Position numbers and translations under genes: made by a program. Below, piece after piece: positions 32,075 through 41,919 of a stretch of 64,000 nt of DNA. Below the pieces are notes generated by a model, which made no database searches, was not told the origin of the DNA, and worked only from the letters and a program-made list of their open reading frames with translations. Position 1 is the first letter of the stretch. Every line of letters begins with the position of its first letter. Source of the stretch: Flectonema sp. DT1601 (lineage: Eukaryota > Euglenozoa > Diplonemea > Diplonemida > Diplonemidae); contig OZ025809.1 of the NCBI GenBank assembly GCA_964019425.1, positions 789,588 to 853,587 of the forward strand. The letters run 5' to 3'.

Positions 32075-33907
32075 ATGATTAAATTACACAAATCAGCTAT
32101 CGGGATGAGATGGATTACTGGTGTCTCATCCTTCACGGGTACAGCAGAACAACGACAATACGATAAGGATCATAATCTTGCACCTGCAACAGCAACAACA
32201 TATGCGCACCAACATCTCTCTAGTATCCTTAAAAATGCGATGACTATATTAAAAGAGAAAGATATGCATTCACGGTTCAAACGATACTGGATTGTGGAAT
32301 CAGATGATGAAGTCTCTAGTTCAATTAAACAGAATTTGATGGTTTTGAAAAAATTATCCCCTAAGACTTTTGATTTTACAACAATGTACACCCGCCTACC
32401 ACACAACGCTATTAAAACTAAAGTAAGTGAAGCACTGCAAGAAGCCTTTAGTTTCAAAAATATCTTACGTCTTGAATCGAGTGACCCTACACGATTCCCT
32501 TCTCTTGCGCTTGCAGAATGTCAAAAATTACTTGAATTCTGTATTGACTCCTCCTTTATTGCATTAAGAGGTTATATTTGGAGACAAATAATAGGCATTC
32601 CAATGGGTGGCAACGCCAGTAGCGACATAGCAAATCTCTACTGCTATAGAGTTGAATCCACATATATCGATTCTTTAATTGAAGCAAAAAATCTAGACTT
32701 AGCTCGGCAACATGACCACTCGTGTAGATACATCGACGACTTCCTCACCTGGAGTTGCGACCCTCCACCAGCAAGTCTATACTCAATGGATTACACTGAT
32801 ACTTCGAATAATATTGATGATGTCTCTTATATAGGAATTCGTATCCGAATAGAGATCACTAACACAAATAAACGATGGATTCGTTTAAGTGTTAACGACA
32901 AAGCCAGGGGTTGGCATATTACGCCAACAAGGTTTACCCATCAGCATTCCGCAGCTCAAGAATCAATGGGTTCTGGTATCTTTACCACCATGATCTTACG
33001 AGCTTTAAAAATCTGCAACAACCAGGCAGATTTTTTACAGGAACTTGAAGCGGTAACTTATAGATTACTCAACCGGGGCTATAAATCTGACAATATCAGA
33101 GCAGCATGCCTCCGCTTCATTAGCTCTCACATTGATGATGGTAATACAGCAGCTGCAATGCGTCGACGTATCAACCTTACTTTTGAGAAGTTTAGTCACA
33201 AAGTCCCATTAAGCATCGAAAAGGATACAATTAACCATACGGGCTCTACAAGCCATTCCTTGGATAAACGATTTCCACCATCCCTACATCAAACATCAGG
33301 AGAAGGTCTTCTCGGTGGAGAATGCGGATGGGCAGCGCTCAACTTCATTGCAGATCATTTATATATCGATAGAATTAACTTCAGTTTTCTGCAAAACTAC
33401 CAACAGCGATTTTATGAAGAATCTCTTAAAGTAGAACCGAACAACTCAGAGCATAAACCATCACCAGATGGTTGGTTCTCGCTACAAGTACTTAACATGG
33501 CTTGCATGACTAAATTCAACAGGAGAATTGAGTACTTCGTTAACCCTGCAGATTTCGATTATCCTGAAGCAGCCGCAGCACTTATTCTGCATAAAGCGAA
33601 AACAAGGATGACTCACTTTATTGTTGCGCTAGTCTCATTTGAGTCCATGATCATCCGAGACATTCTTAAAGGTACAAAAGATTTAAGACTCCCTTTCGAC
33701 CATTTTGACAAGATGTACCAAACTACAGAGTATAGTTTCCATATGATACCATTAAAAGCTCAGACTGATATGGATGTTACAATGACACCTGCGAATATAG
33801 GACCTTTGATGGTATGCGAGGATAAAGTAAAACGGAAATTGGATGACGACTCATCCATTAACTCGACTGTAATAGTGAAACGACCAGACGTCAAAAATTC
33901 AAATTGA
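32075..33907 (+). CDS. Reverse transcriptase (Penelope-like) fused to a Josephin-like cysteine protease domain
   Basis: 610 residues. The RT part (residues 1 to ~355) has KLHK with RWI (RT1), FDFTTMYTRLPH at 99-110 (motif A, the FDvssLYTnIP form of Penelope-like elements), GIPMGGNASSDIANLY at 174-189 (motif B), the catalytic RYIDD at 218-222, and the thumb pattern DFLQELEAVTYRLLNRGY. Residues ~408-560 resemble a Josephin-fold protease: GGECGWAALNF (candidate nucleophile Cys417), SPDGWFSLQVLNMA (compare GFFSIQVISNAL of ataxin-3), MTHFIVAL (candidate His514) and a terminal EYSFHMI (compare GYSIFVV). Josephins are deubiquitinases, so the element may carry its own host-interaction enzyme. The RT call is firm. 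The protease call rests on motif order and spacing. The tail is charged. Confidence 0.75.
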   Translation: MIKLHKSAIGMRWITGVSSFTGTAEQRQYDKDHNLAPATATTYAHQHLSSILKNAMTILKEKDMHSRFKRYWIVESDDEVSSSIKQNLMVLKKLSPKTFDFTTMYTRLPHNAIKTKVSEALQEAFSFKNILRLESSDPTRFPSLALAECQKLLEFCIDSSFIALRGYIWRQIIGIPMGGNASSDIANLYCYRVESTYIDSLIEAKNLDLARQHDHSCRYIDDFLTWSCDPPPASLYSMDYTDTSNNIDDVSYIGIRIRIEITNTNKRWIRLSVNDKARGWHITPTRFTHQHSAAQESMGSGIFTTMILRALKICNNQADFLQELEAVTYRLLNRGYKSDNIRAACLRFISSHIDDGNTAAAMRRRINLTFEKFSHKVPLSIEKDTINHTGSTSHSLDKRFPPSLHQTSGEGLLGGECGWAALNFIADHLYIDRINFSFLQNYQQRFYEESLKVEPNNSEHKPSPDGWFSLQVLNMACMTKFNRRIEYFVNPADFDYPEAAAALILHKAKTRMTHFIVALVSFESMIIRDILKGTKDLRLPFDHFDKMYQTTEYSFHMIPLKAQTDMDVTMTPANIGPLMVCEDKVKRKLDDDSSINSTVIVKRPDVKNSN

Positions 33908-34018
33908 GCAAAAGCAAATAAACATTGCTAGCCCTATCCTGGCGAGCTCCGATGGATTTTTATCTTTGAACGATAACAACTTCAACATAGAATGAAGTCC
34001 CTTAGAACTTACTGATGA

Positions 34019-34061
34019 AGGCTTAAAAAGGGACAAGTAGTATAAGATTAAGGCCTGAAAC
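34019..34061 (+). repeat. Conserved hairpin repeat R-B, copy 2
   Basis: AGGCT (34019-34023) pairs with GGCCT (34052-34056) over a 28-nt loop with ACAAGTAGTATAAGATTAA, then GAAAC. It is preceded immediately by CTGATGA (34012-34018). It lies in the 3' region of the retroelement. Confidence 0.65.
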
Positions 34062-34195
34062 TACATATTCTATTACCCTTTGATGTTAGGAAACTGCAGA
34101 AATGAATACTTTTCTTTTATTGATCTCTACTTTTCTTATTCTCACTTTTCTGTTCTAAAATTAATGATATTAACTAACTAGATCAGTTTTCTTTT

Positions 34196-34380
34196 TTGAG
34201 ATTTTCGCTATTGGGGTGCCTGATAATGTCATTTTCGCTATTCACTAAAAGCAGTAACTTTTTTTTCGCTGTTCACTAGAAATGATAATTCTTTTTCGCC
34301 GTTCAGTAATTTTTTTTTTTTTTTTTTCGCTGTTCGCTTGAAAATTATTTTTTTTTCGCTCTTCACTACAAGTTGTAACC
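34196..34380 (+). repeat. TTTTTCGCTRTTCACT tandem array, copy 2
   Basis: Near-identical to 30628..30813 but placed upstream of unit B rather than inside the duplicated 3' region, so its position is rearranged between the units. Confidence 0.75.
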
Positions 34381-34399
34381 GAACAGTACAGGCCTGACA

Positions 34400-34575
34400 C
34401 CTGTCCCTTTACTTTCTTCGCTGAAGAGGGCTGGGTAAGGGGAATGGTCAGAAGAAAGATTTTTTAATTTTAGCCCGAAACCAACCATTATTTGTTTGTT
34501 GTCCTACGAACTTTTGCATTCGATTGAATTTTCCCGCCCTCTCCCCTTCTTTTGACTGATAACCATTAATACTAA
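34400..34575 (+). repeat. Dispersed repeat R-A, copy 2
   Basis: Matches 3296..3465. It ends in AATACTAACTAG at 34579, directly where unit B begins. Confidence 0.7.
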
Positions 34576-34577
34576 CT

Positions 34578-37500
34578 AGGTACAAAAACAAAAGTGATTA
34601 ACTTCAAATCCAATAATGGCTTATCTGTCACGTATGTTTCCGAAAGAACTCTGTAACTCTAACTCGATAGTCAGCAAATATCCTTGAAACAATTTCTTTT
34701 TGTGCAACTTAATAATATGCATTCATTAAAGGGTAAAAAAAAACAAAAAAAACAAACAATAAATCAAAATAAAATGCTCAGTCGAGTACTGCTGGTACTC
34801 TGCATGTTGGCGGCAGTGAATGGTATCTTTTATTCAATTTCGGAAACAAATAGACAGGTTTCGGTCCTGACGGAATTACCTGCCTCGGAATTTCAGCCCG
34901 AAGTTCAAACATTAGTAAGTGGTGATGTGGTAATCGCTTGGTACGATTCTGGTTCACAGGAATTGAAAGCAAGAATAATCACCAACGCTGACCCAATAGT
35001 AGAGGGTGATGTTATTGTGGTCGCTAAGACACCTGTTTCTATAATGAAGTTTGGGACGGATAGCAAAGAACTCGTCGGTATGAGTCACGGTGGTTTTATT
35101 ATTACTTGGAGAGAAAATCTTCTCTTAAAGTCAAGAGAATATTCATCTACGGGTGTTGCTATGAGTAATGCGATTCAAGTTTCATCTAGTCCAGTTACTC
35201 TTCATTCGATTATACCGGTCGGTACTGGTGCTCTAATGTTGTTTGGTGGGGGTTCAACATTCTCATTTCGTCTAACTAGTGACATTGTTGACACTCCTGT
35301 CACTCACTTCTCAACTAATTCAGTCAGCGCAATAGATATGATAGAAATCAGTTCTGGTTTCTTAGTTGTATTCTCAGAAGCTGGTTCAGCGTTAGCATTC
35401 AAAGTATTGGACAAAACAACTTATGCCATCGTCTCACAGGGAGATTTCCCAGCTTCTTCTTTTACGTGGGAGAGAATCCACCTCAAGTCAACATTCGGTA
35501 GAACACCGGCACTGATATCAATGGGAGCTCACAGTGTTGCATCAGATGTATCTTTGTATAAGACTTGGCCTTTTAACGTTGTTAATGTGCTCGATAGCAC
35601 ACCTACTCTTCAAACAACAGCTGGTTATGAACATATAAACTTAGCTGTTGGTGATTCAACTACTACTGATGGTCAGGCAGTGATATTCGACAGACAAGGT
35701 GAGTTCATTTATCGAAGCACTGATCTCACCTACACTGATATTTTTGGAAGTGACTACAATGGTGACGCCACAGACGGCTTAACTGTAACTGGAATGTCAG
35801 TTGCTCAACTAGGAAACAACGGATGGATTGCTACCCACTATACTACTGTGGGTATTCAATCAGTCATAGCCATTTCTGCCAGCTACTACCAAGTTCCTGA
35901 AATAGAAGCCGCGAATGATTGGGTTATCGGAAGTGTCTCAGGAGCGAGACTTCTCTCTGGTAACTACGCGATTGCAGGTGTGCGATTGGCAGCTGGTATC
36001 GTACGTGTTTTTAATAATAAACATGAAGCCGTTAGAACTATCAATCTCCCTGCAGCAACTGTTGTTCCACAGGTCGCCGGTCCAATTTCGGCCGACGAAT
36101 TTATTGTCACTTACACCACAGGAGCAGCTTTACAGGCTTCCACAATTAATACTGAAACTGGTTCCATTGACACCGTAACTATTGGTAGTGAGATGGGTAA
36201 TAATCATGTTTCGAAAATCTGTAGATCTAATTTGATTATTGTCGCAGCTGATACTAATCCTGATGAATTTATTCTGACTGCACATTTTGGTACGACTGGT
36301 GTTCCAGCACCATTGGTATTAGTAACGTTATCTCCGGGAGTTGTAACGTATGCTGTTACCTGCACGTCAACTTCTTTTATGTTGGTGTACAAAGAAAATT
36401 CAGGTAGCACTCTAGTGAGAATGGAATTCTCTGAAACAACTGTGATGCCCGCTGTAAATTTTCCGATTGCTAGTGGAAGTGTTGAAGATGCGTACACGTT
36501 CTCCAATGATAAGACAATCATAATATACTCGTCAAGTACTAATGTTCCAGTTTTTATCGATGCAGCCACTAACGGGCAGTGGAATCCTTCTAACTTTGAG
36601 TCGACCGGTAACTTTGCTTCCATTGCTGGTTCCTTAATAGACGATACCCTGCACGTTGCTTACAGAGTAAGCAGAACTCCGTCCTCCCAAGATATTTATT
36701 ATACGAAATACGATATTAACGGAGTTGCTCTCGTAACTAATCCGACTGCAAATAGATTCCAAATTGGCCTTCAGGAAGCTCCTACAATGATTGTAACTGA
36801 TGTTGGACCTGTTGTTGTTTATGCAACACCTATTAATGTTCCCTCTGGTGGTAGTGTTTTTATTCGTCCTATTGTAGAGGAGCAGATTACTATATCTCCT
36901 GAAGTTCAAGTTGACTCACAAAAAAGAATACAAACATCTCCAGAATCTTGTGGAATGAATGACTGGGTTGTTGTTGTCTGGTCAGCAAGGTCTGGATTAC
37001 ATTCATCTATTTACGCAAAGGTTTACGGTCCTAATGGTAAGACGGTGGCTGAACTCAGAGTAAACACAGAAATGGCTTCTAGCCACACAAATCCGTCTGT
37101 TGCTTGCTACACAGGAGGATATTACGTAACATGGGAAGCTGATGGTCCTGGAGGTACCTGGGTATACGCTCAGGAATATACTTATCCATCAACAGTTGGA
37201 ACGTTATTGACTGTAAGTATTGCTCCAACTCAAGGTGAAGCTAAACCTGATATCGCAGTAACGCAATCTGGTGATAGAATTGTTGTTGCTTGGCATGGTG
37301 ATGATGAAACTGGTAATGGTATTGATGTGTTTATGAGAATTATGTCAAACATTGGACCTAATCGAGATCCTATTATCGTAAATACAGTGCGTCCATCAAC
37401 TCAAAAGAATCCTTCAGTAGACATCTCCTCTGACTACAATGTTATTATTGTATGGCAAAGTTACAGTACTCGCTATGATGTCATCGCTCAACGATTTGAT

Positions 37501-40500
37501 GGTAACCAGCTTGGTATCGGAGGACCAATTAACGTGAATACTGTTTCAGATGGTACGCAGGCATTCCCTGAAGTAGCATTCTTCAGTGACAAGTCATTTC
37601 TTATTGTGTGGGGTAGTGCAGGACTACTAACCATGTTTGACGTTAATGCTGCTCGATTTGACCCAAATGGTGTTAAGGTTATCAACGATTTCCGAGTCAA
37701 TTCTAACAGCAACGGAAATCATCGCCCCTCATCTCTTTGTGTATTTCAGGATGGGTCGTATGTCGTTGCTTGGAGTTACTACCTGACTAGATCTGAACAA
37801 GATGCCTACCTCAGGAGATTTGATAAAAATAGCATTCCCATCGGTATGGATGAACTCATTAACAGCCATACAAATAAGAGACAGTTCGACCCTGCTGTTG
37901 CTGTCCTAAACGGATTTGATTTATTTGTTTCGTGGGCTAGTAAATGGCAGGATGGATCAAAGTGGAGTATTTACTCTTCAGTGCATTCTAAAAAAGCGGT
38001 TGCCAAGTCAATGGATCTCGCTATTACAACTCAACCTTCTATGATGGTAAGTAGAAGCTTACCTGATGGGGGAGTTGTTACACTTACCCTAGTGTGTCAA
38101 ACACTATGTGAAATGCACGTCACGATCACCAGCAACGTTGGTGTTATTTTCACACAGAGATTAGCTTCCACTATCGCGGCTTCAACGATAGCAACTTTCG
38201 ATTTTGTTATGGTTGGTCTTACAGGATACGTACTGATTCACGACACAACTTCAAGTCAGCCTTTACGGTTATTTTCTGTGGGGTTTGCTAACAACGAAAT
38301 TAGTAACGTACTTGAAATTAGTAGCGTAATTGAAATAGAAACTTTTCCAGCTACCCTCGTTGTTACAGGCAGGTTGCATCCAACGATGGCTATCTCTGGT
38401 GATTTCGCTGCTATTGTTTATAAAAATACCAACCAGTTGGTAGGATCAGCTTTAATGATGCAGCTGTACTCTGTAAGTATGGATATGGCAGTTGGGACTC
38501 CTATAAGCTTATTCCCTAAGATGAGTGGCTTTACTTTTGGTCACTCGATTGTTTCTATCAGTAGCACGTACTACGCTCTCGCAAACAGCATGGCTCGTAA
38601 TGAGCTTGGTAGCCCATACTTGTCTGTAGTTGAAACCGATGGAGTGGTTAAGAAAACAGTCAGACTCGCTGGAATTGGAAACGTTGGATGGTTAACAAAA
38701 GTCGTTTCTTTACCTGGAAATCGTGTTGTTGTATGTTACTCTCCGATTTCTGATTATGTCACTATGTTTCCAAAACCAATTATGTGTGAGCTTCACCAAG
38801 TCCTTTTTCTGGGTACCGACGTTGATATAAAAAGAATTGGAGAACCCTTTGATACTGCTTTATACACGCAAGCTTACAATGGTGAAACAGGCCCTGATTA
38901 TTACTCATTGGCAATTGTGAATACTGACAATATTGTGATCTCGGCAATGTCTTTTGCGACTCGTGCTGTCTTCGTGAAAGTCTTCAATAGTGAATTCAAA
39001 GTAATTGAAAGTTACACTCCCATCGAGTCAAATGCGAGAGCTCTGGGTATCTCTGTGTGCGCCTATCAGGTTGACGGTTTGGTTGTTACTTCTTTTGTGC
39101 AAGAGCCACTTGACGATCGGTTTCAAGCAATGCTGTGGAAACAACTCCCTCCGGTAGTGGCCACTATCGATAGCAAAGTACCAACTAAATCGGTGTCCTC
39201 GGGTCTTCTTATTATTCCAGATATAGGAGGAAACTTCCCAGGAGAAGGAGGAGAATTAACGGACGGGGGAGAAGGAGAAGGAAACCTCCCAAGAAACTTC
39301 CCAGGAGGAGGGGAAATTCCAGAGTAAATAATATTGACGCGATTTTTTTCTCTTTCCCCCCTTTTTTTTTGTGCAAAGACCTGCAGTATTCTTCCCAGAT
39401 AAATCTTTTCGTATCGTATCAAATTCTTATTCAAGTCCCCCCCCCCCCCCCCTTTTTTTTTGTTTCTCGAAATAATAATAACATACGTAGGTGCATTTTG
39501 GCATCACCTCTTCGTTTCCCAAATGTATTTCTCCCTCAACCCATCTTAGTTCGTTTTGGTATCTCATCACCCTCTCTCTCTCCCACTCGTTGTTGTTTGC
39601 AGTAGCAAACAGGCAAACGCTTATAAAAAAATCTATTTATTTTAGATGGACAAGTCGACAATTGAATGCCTGCAAAAATATTCCTGCACTGGTATTTATT
39701 GAAACCTTATAAAAAAAAGATGGATTTTGATCAGTTTTCTTTTGTTTTTACCTCACAGAACATACAACGCATCATACAAAGCATTTTTCTTTTTCTAGTA
39801 TTTAGGTTTTGACATTGGAAAACAAAAACAAAAAAACAAAACCAACAATGATGTTGGTATTCCTAAAATTGAATTTTTTTGTTGTTGGTTCGTTGGTTCT
39901 ACCGATTTTCGAGTTTGTGCTTCCCTCCATCCCATTCTTTTTAGTTTCCCTTTCAATGTGTGGACCTCAAAAAAAGAAAATCAATTTAGTCCCTTTCCCC
40001 TTTTTTTGCAAGTTCACCTAAAAAATCTTCTCCTGCGTGTTGTCTGCCAGCGAAATGAATATTTTTCTTCTCGCCGTAGTGCGTCACACCTTAGGACTGA
40101 CGTCATGATGATTGGAAGAGGTAGCAGATCTTCCTACTCAGGGTTTTTTTCATTGCTCTCATCCCTGGTTTTGAAATAAAATCATAATTCACCGTGGTGA
40201 ACGTATGTCCACCCTCGCTAGCTTGTGAAGCAAGCAATGGCTGACTGTTTTTAATGTCACGTTTTATGACATAAGTAGAAAGGTGGCAAAGTCCCTCATC
40301 ATATGCTGATGTGTTTTTGCTACTCCTGCAGTAAACTGCATCGTTCCTTGCGATAGATTGTTGATGTTTTTTATTATTATTTAGTTTTGTTATTTCCAGC
40401 TTTCCCTTTCGAATTACTGTTTCTTTGTTTTTTGCGAGTCTGCCATCAACCTCTTCGTTGATCTTTGGCTATCGTTTCACCTTATTCAGATTCCTTTTTG

Positions 40501-41640
40501 CCAGTCATTAATCGGCCATTTGGTTCTATCTACAAGTAAGGTCAAAACTAGTAATAAGGACTCAATACACTTCTGATTATGTTATTCTTCGTACTTTTTT
40601 TTTTTTTTTTTTTTTTTGTAGAACATATTTGTACTCCTTTATAGGGGAAAATAAAAGGGATTTCTTCATTATTCCATTAGGGTCAGTAAAAAAAAAAGGT
40701 AGAATAAAAGTTTCTTTGTTTCTTTCTTCTGAGCCCATCTTTCTAATTTGGTTCTAGGCATGGCTGATATTATCCATTGTGCCACCTGGTGCTGTTCTGT
40801 ACGGTCTGGAAACCCACTTCAGCATAAAATTCTCCAAGCTTCACGGCAACGATTGGACCCAATTATAACGAGTTCAAGTCACTTCCTCTCTACTAGCGCT
40901 ATACCGAGTGCGGCTAGTGACTGAGACACGTAATGGTTGGGTTCTTAATGTGAATGTCGGCCATTCAAATTGCCCCGACCTTCGACTACGATTTAATAAG
41001 CAAAGCGTAAATAAGGAGATTAGAGCTCTTTATTTCCCCTTTATTTTAATATAAGGGGGAAAGATCCTTTGTTTTGACCCTTTTATTTTACCCCTTTAAA
41101 GGATACATGTATGGTGGGATTCCTTTCTTGTGCTTTCTTTGTTTAACAAGGTGAACAAACATAAAAAAAAAGAAATTAAAAATAAGAAAGTTTTCCCGAA
41201 AATTATAATTTTTTTTTAAAGTTACATAATCTCCTTTGTTGCTATTCCATCAGTGGGCTGTTCTGCAGGATTAATTTCCAGCGTAATGTGACGAGACCGA
41301 CGGTTGATGGGCAGCAGAGTTACCCCCTCTGATGTGAGATGAAAAGAACGGGAAAAAATAAAAATAAAAAAATTGCGATATTTCTTAATCGAACCTTATA
41401 AAAATACGTCAAATGTTCTTGTTTGTGTTTGTATTTGAGTTTCTCCTTTTTTTTTTTTTTTTTTTCCCCGTTCTATTTTCCTTACCAGCTTGATAATTCA
41501 GTTTCAATGTACTCCCTGAGGCCTTAGTTGTTACTGTTTTTACATTGTCAAAGTTTCACCATTATCAGGTCTCCCTTAATCTTTTTTTATTTTTCATATC
41601 ATTTTCGTTCCCCTGTTTACTAACAAGCCTTAATAAGTCC
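34578..41640 (+). repeat. Segmental duplication unit B
   Basis: Second copy of unit A. The start GGTACAAAAACAAAAGTG is shared, but the preceding sequence changes from CCCTTTTCAG (A) to ATACTAACTAG (B), so both edges sit at an AG. B-specific stretches lie at about 39583..39658, 40222..40555 and 40760..41030. Confidence 0.85.
34774..39327 (+). CDS. Large secreted beta-propeller-like protein, paralog B
   Basis: 1517 residues from the ATG equivalent to that of paralog A. An in-frame upstream extension to 34684 begins at a non-ATG codon and is rejected. It has the same signal peptide, the same seven W-core repeats and long stretches of identity to A. Differences: NGIFYS for NGLYS, loss of the SPDP insert, several single replacements, a strongly divergent block around residues 1100-1250 with indels in multiples of three, and a new Gly/Glu-rich C-terminus (FPGEGGELTDGGEGEG, then NFPGGGEIPE) in place of VPFVIPGMVFE. 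The scarcity of silent changes among the differences suggests selection or patchy gene conversion. Function presumed extracellular, as for A. Confidence 0.8.
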   Translation: MLSRVLLVLCMLAAVNGIFYSISETNRQVSVLTELPASEFQPEVQTLVSGDVVIAWYDSGSQELKARIITNADPIVEGDVIVVAKTPVSIMKFGTDSKELVGMSHGGFIITWRENLLLKSREYSSTGVAMSNAIQVSSSPVTLHSIIPVGTGALMLFGGGSTFSFRLTSDIVDTPVTHFSTNSVSAIDMIEISSGFLVVFSEAGSALAFKVLDKTTYAIVSQGDFPASSFTWERIHLKSTFGRTPALISMGAHSVASDVSLYKTWPFNVVNVLDSTPTLQTTAGYEHINLAVGDSTTTDGQAVIFDRQGEFIYRSTDLTYTDIFGSDYNGDATDGLTVTGMSVAQLGNNGWIATHYTTVGIQSVIAISASYYQVPEIEAANDWVIGSVSGARLLSGNYAIAGVRLAAGIVRVFNNKHEAVRTINLPAATVVPQVAGPISADEFIVTYTTGAALQASTINTETGSIDTVTIGSEMGNNHVSKICRSNLIIVAADTNPDEFILTAHFGTTGVPAPLVLVTLSPGVVTYAVTCTSTSFMLVYKENSGSTLVRMEFSETTVMPAVNFPIASGSVEDAYTFSNDKTIIIYSSSTNVPVFIDAATNGQWNPSNFESTGNFASIAGSLIDDTLHVAYRVSRTPSSQDIYYTKYDINGVALVTNPTANRFQIGLQEAPTMIVTDVGPVVVYATPINVPSGGSVFIRPIVEEQITISPEVQVDSQKRIQTSPESCGMNDWVVVVWSARSGLHSSIYAKVYGPNGKTVAELRVNTEMASSHTNPSVACYTGGYYVTWEADGPGGTWVYAQEYTYPSTVGTLLTVSIAPTQGEAKPDIAVTQSGDRIVVAWHGDDETGNGIDVFMRIMSNIGPNRDPIIVNTVRPSTQKNPSVDISSDYNVIIVWQSYSTRYDVIAQRFDGNQLGIGGPINVNTVSDGTQAFPEVAFFSDKSFLIVWGSAGLLTMFDVNAARFDPNGVKVINDFRVNSNSNGNHRPSSLCVFQDGSYVVAWSYYLTRSEQDAYLRRFDKNSIPIGMDELINSHTNKRQFDPAVAVLNGFDLFVSWASKWQDGSKWSIYSSVHSKKAVAKSMDLAITTQPSMMVSRSLPDGGVVTLTLVCQTLCEMHVTITSNVGVIFTQRLASTIAASTIATFDFVMVGLTGYVLIHDTTSSQPLRLFSVGFANNEISNVLEISSVIEIETFPATLVVTGRLHPTMAISGDFAAIVYKNTNQLVGSALMMQLYSVSMDMAVGTPISLFPKMSGFTFGHSIVSISSTYYALANSMARNELGSPYLSVVETDGVVKKTVRLAGIGNVGWLTKVVSLPGNRVVVCYSPISDYVTMFPKPIMCELHQVLFLGTDVDIKRIGEPFDTALYTQAYNGETGPDYYSLAIVNTDNIVISAMSFATRAVFVKVFNSEFKVIESYTPIESNARALGISVCAYQVDGLVVTSFVQEPLDDRFQAMLWKQLPPVVATIDSKVPTKSVSSGLLIIPDIGGNFPGEGGELTDGGEGEGNLPRNFPGGGEIPE

Positions 41641-41919
41641 TTACCCCCCGTACAGTTAATTCCCATACTGATGATGAGATAATAGAGTTACGAGATATAT
41701 GGATTACTCTCGAAACCTAATGTACGCAGCTAAGTTAGAAATATTGACCTCTTTAATTGTTCAATCCATGTATTTATGTGTTATGAATATGAATATGATT
41801 ATGTTATTCATTCTAGGCAGTTCTGTCATTTTCTTAATAACTATTTGAGTACATTGTGTCGTGTCGTGTCGTGTCGTGTCGTAGAAAGTACGAATACTTA
41901 AATAGATCAAATAAATAAA
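39328..41919. other. 3' non-coding part of unit B and leader of the FAD oxidoreductase gene
   Basis: No gene supported. It contains a 15-nt C run near 39437, unit-B homology to about 41640, and a (GTGTC)n microsatellite at about 41856..41880. An AG acceptor-like site (TTATTCATTCTAG) ends at 41816, 103 nt before the next ATG. Confidence 0.5.

Larger units (their letters stand above)
32034..34184 (+). mobile_element. Penelope-like retroelement with RT-protease ORF, 5'-truncated, with target duplications
   Basis: The 16-mer ATTAACTAACTAGATC occurs at 32034..32049 and at 34169..34184 and brackets the RT gene, as expected of a target-site duplication. The element begins directly at the RT1 signature (PHLYGMIKLHK), so the N-terminal extension usual for this group is missing and the copy is probably 5'-truncated. 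The remaining frame is whole. The 3' region holds hairpin R-B. No GIY-YIG endonuclease is seen, as in endonuclease-lacking Athena-type elements. It lies exactly between the two duplicated units. Confidence 0.7.

Noticed and set aside
32075-33907. GIY-YIG endonuclease at the C-terminus of the Penelope-like element
   Set aside because: No GIY...YIG pair or following catalytic Arg/Glu pattern. The region instead resembles a Josephin fold.
34012-34061. Hammerhead ribozyme, since CTGATGA abuts stem AGGCT/GGCCT and GAAAC follows
   Set aside because: I could not form stems I and III with a cleavage triplet on either side, and the copy at 3591 lacks CTGATGA. Only the hairpin is claimed.
34684-34773. 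N-terminal extension of secreted paralog B
   Set aside because: It starts at a non-ATG codon, consists of leader sequence and would hide the signal peptide. The copy A equivalent lacks it.
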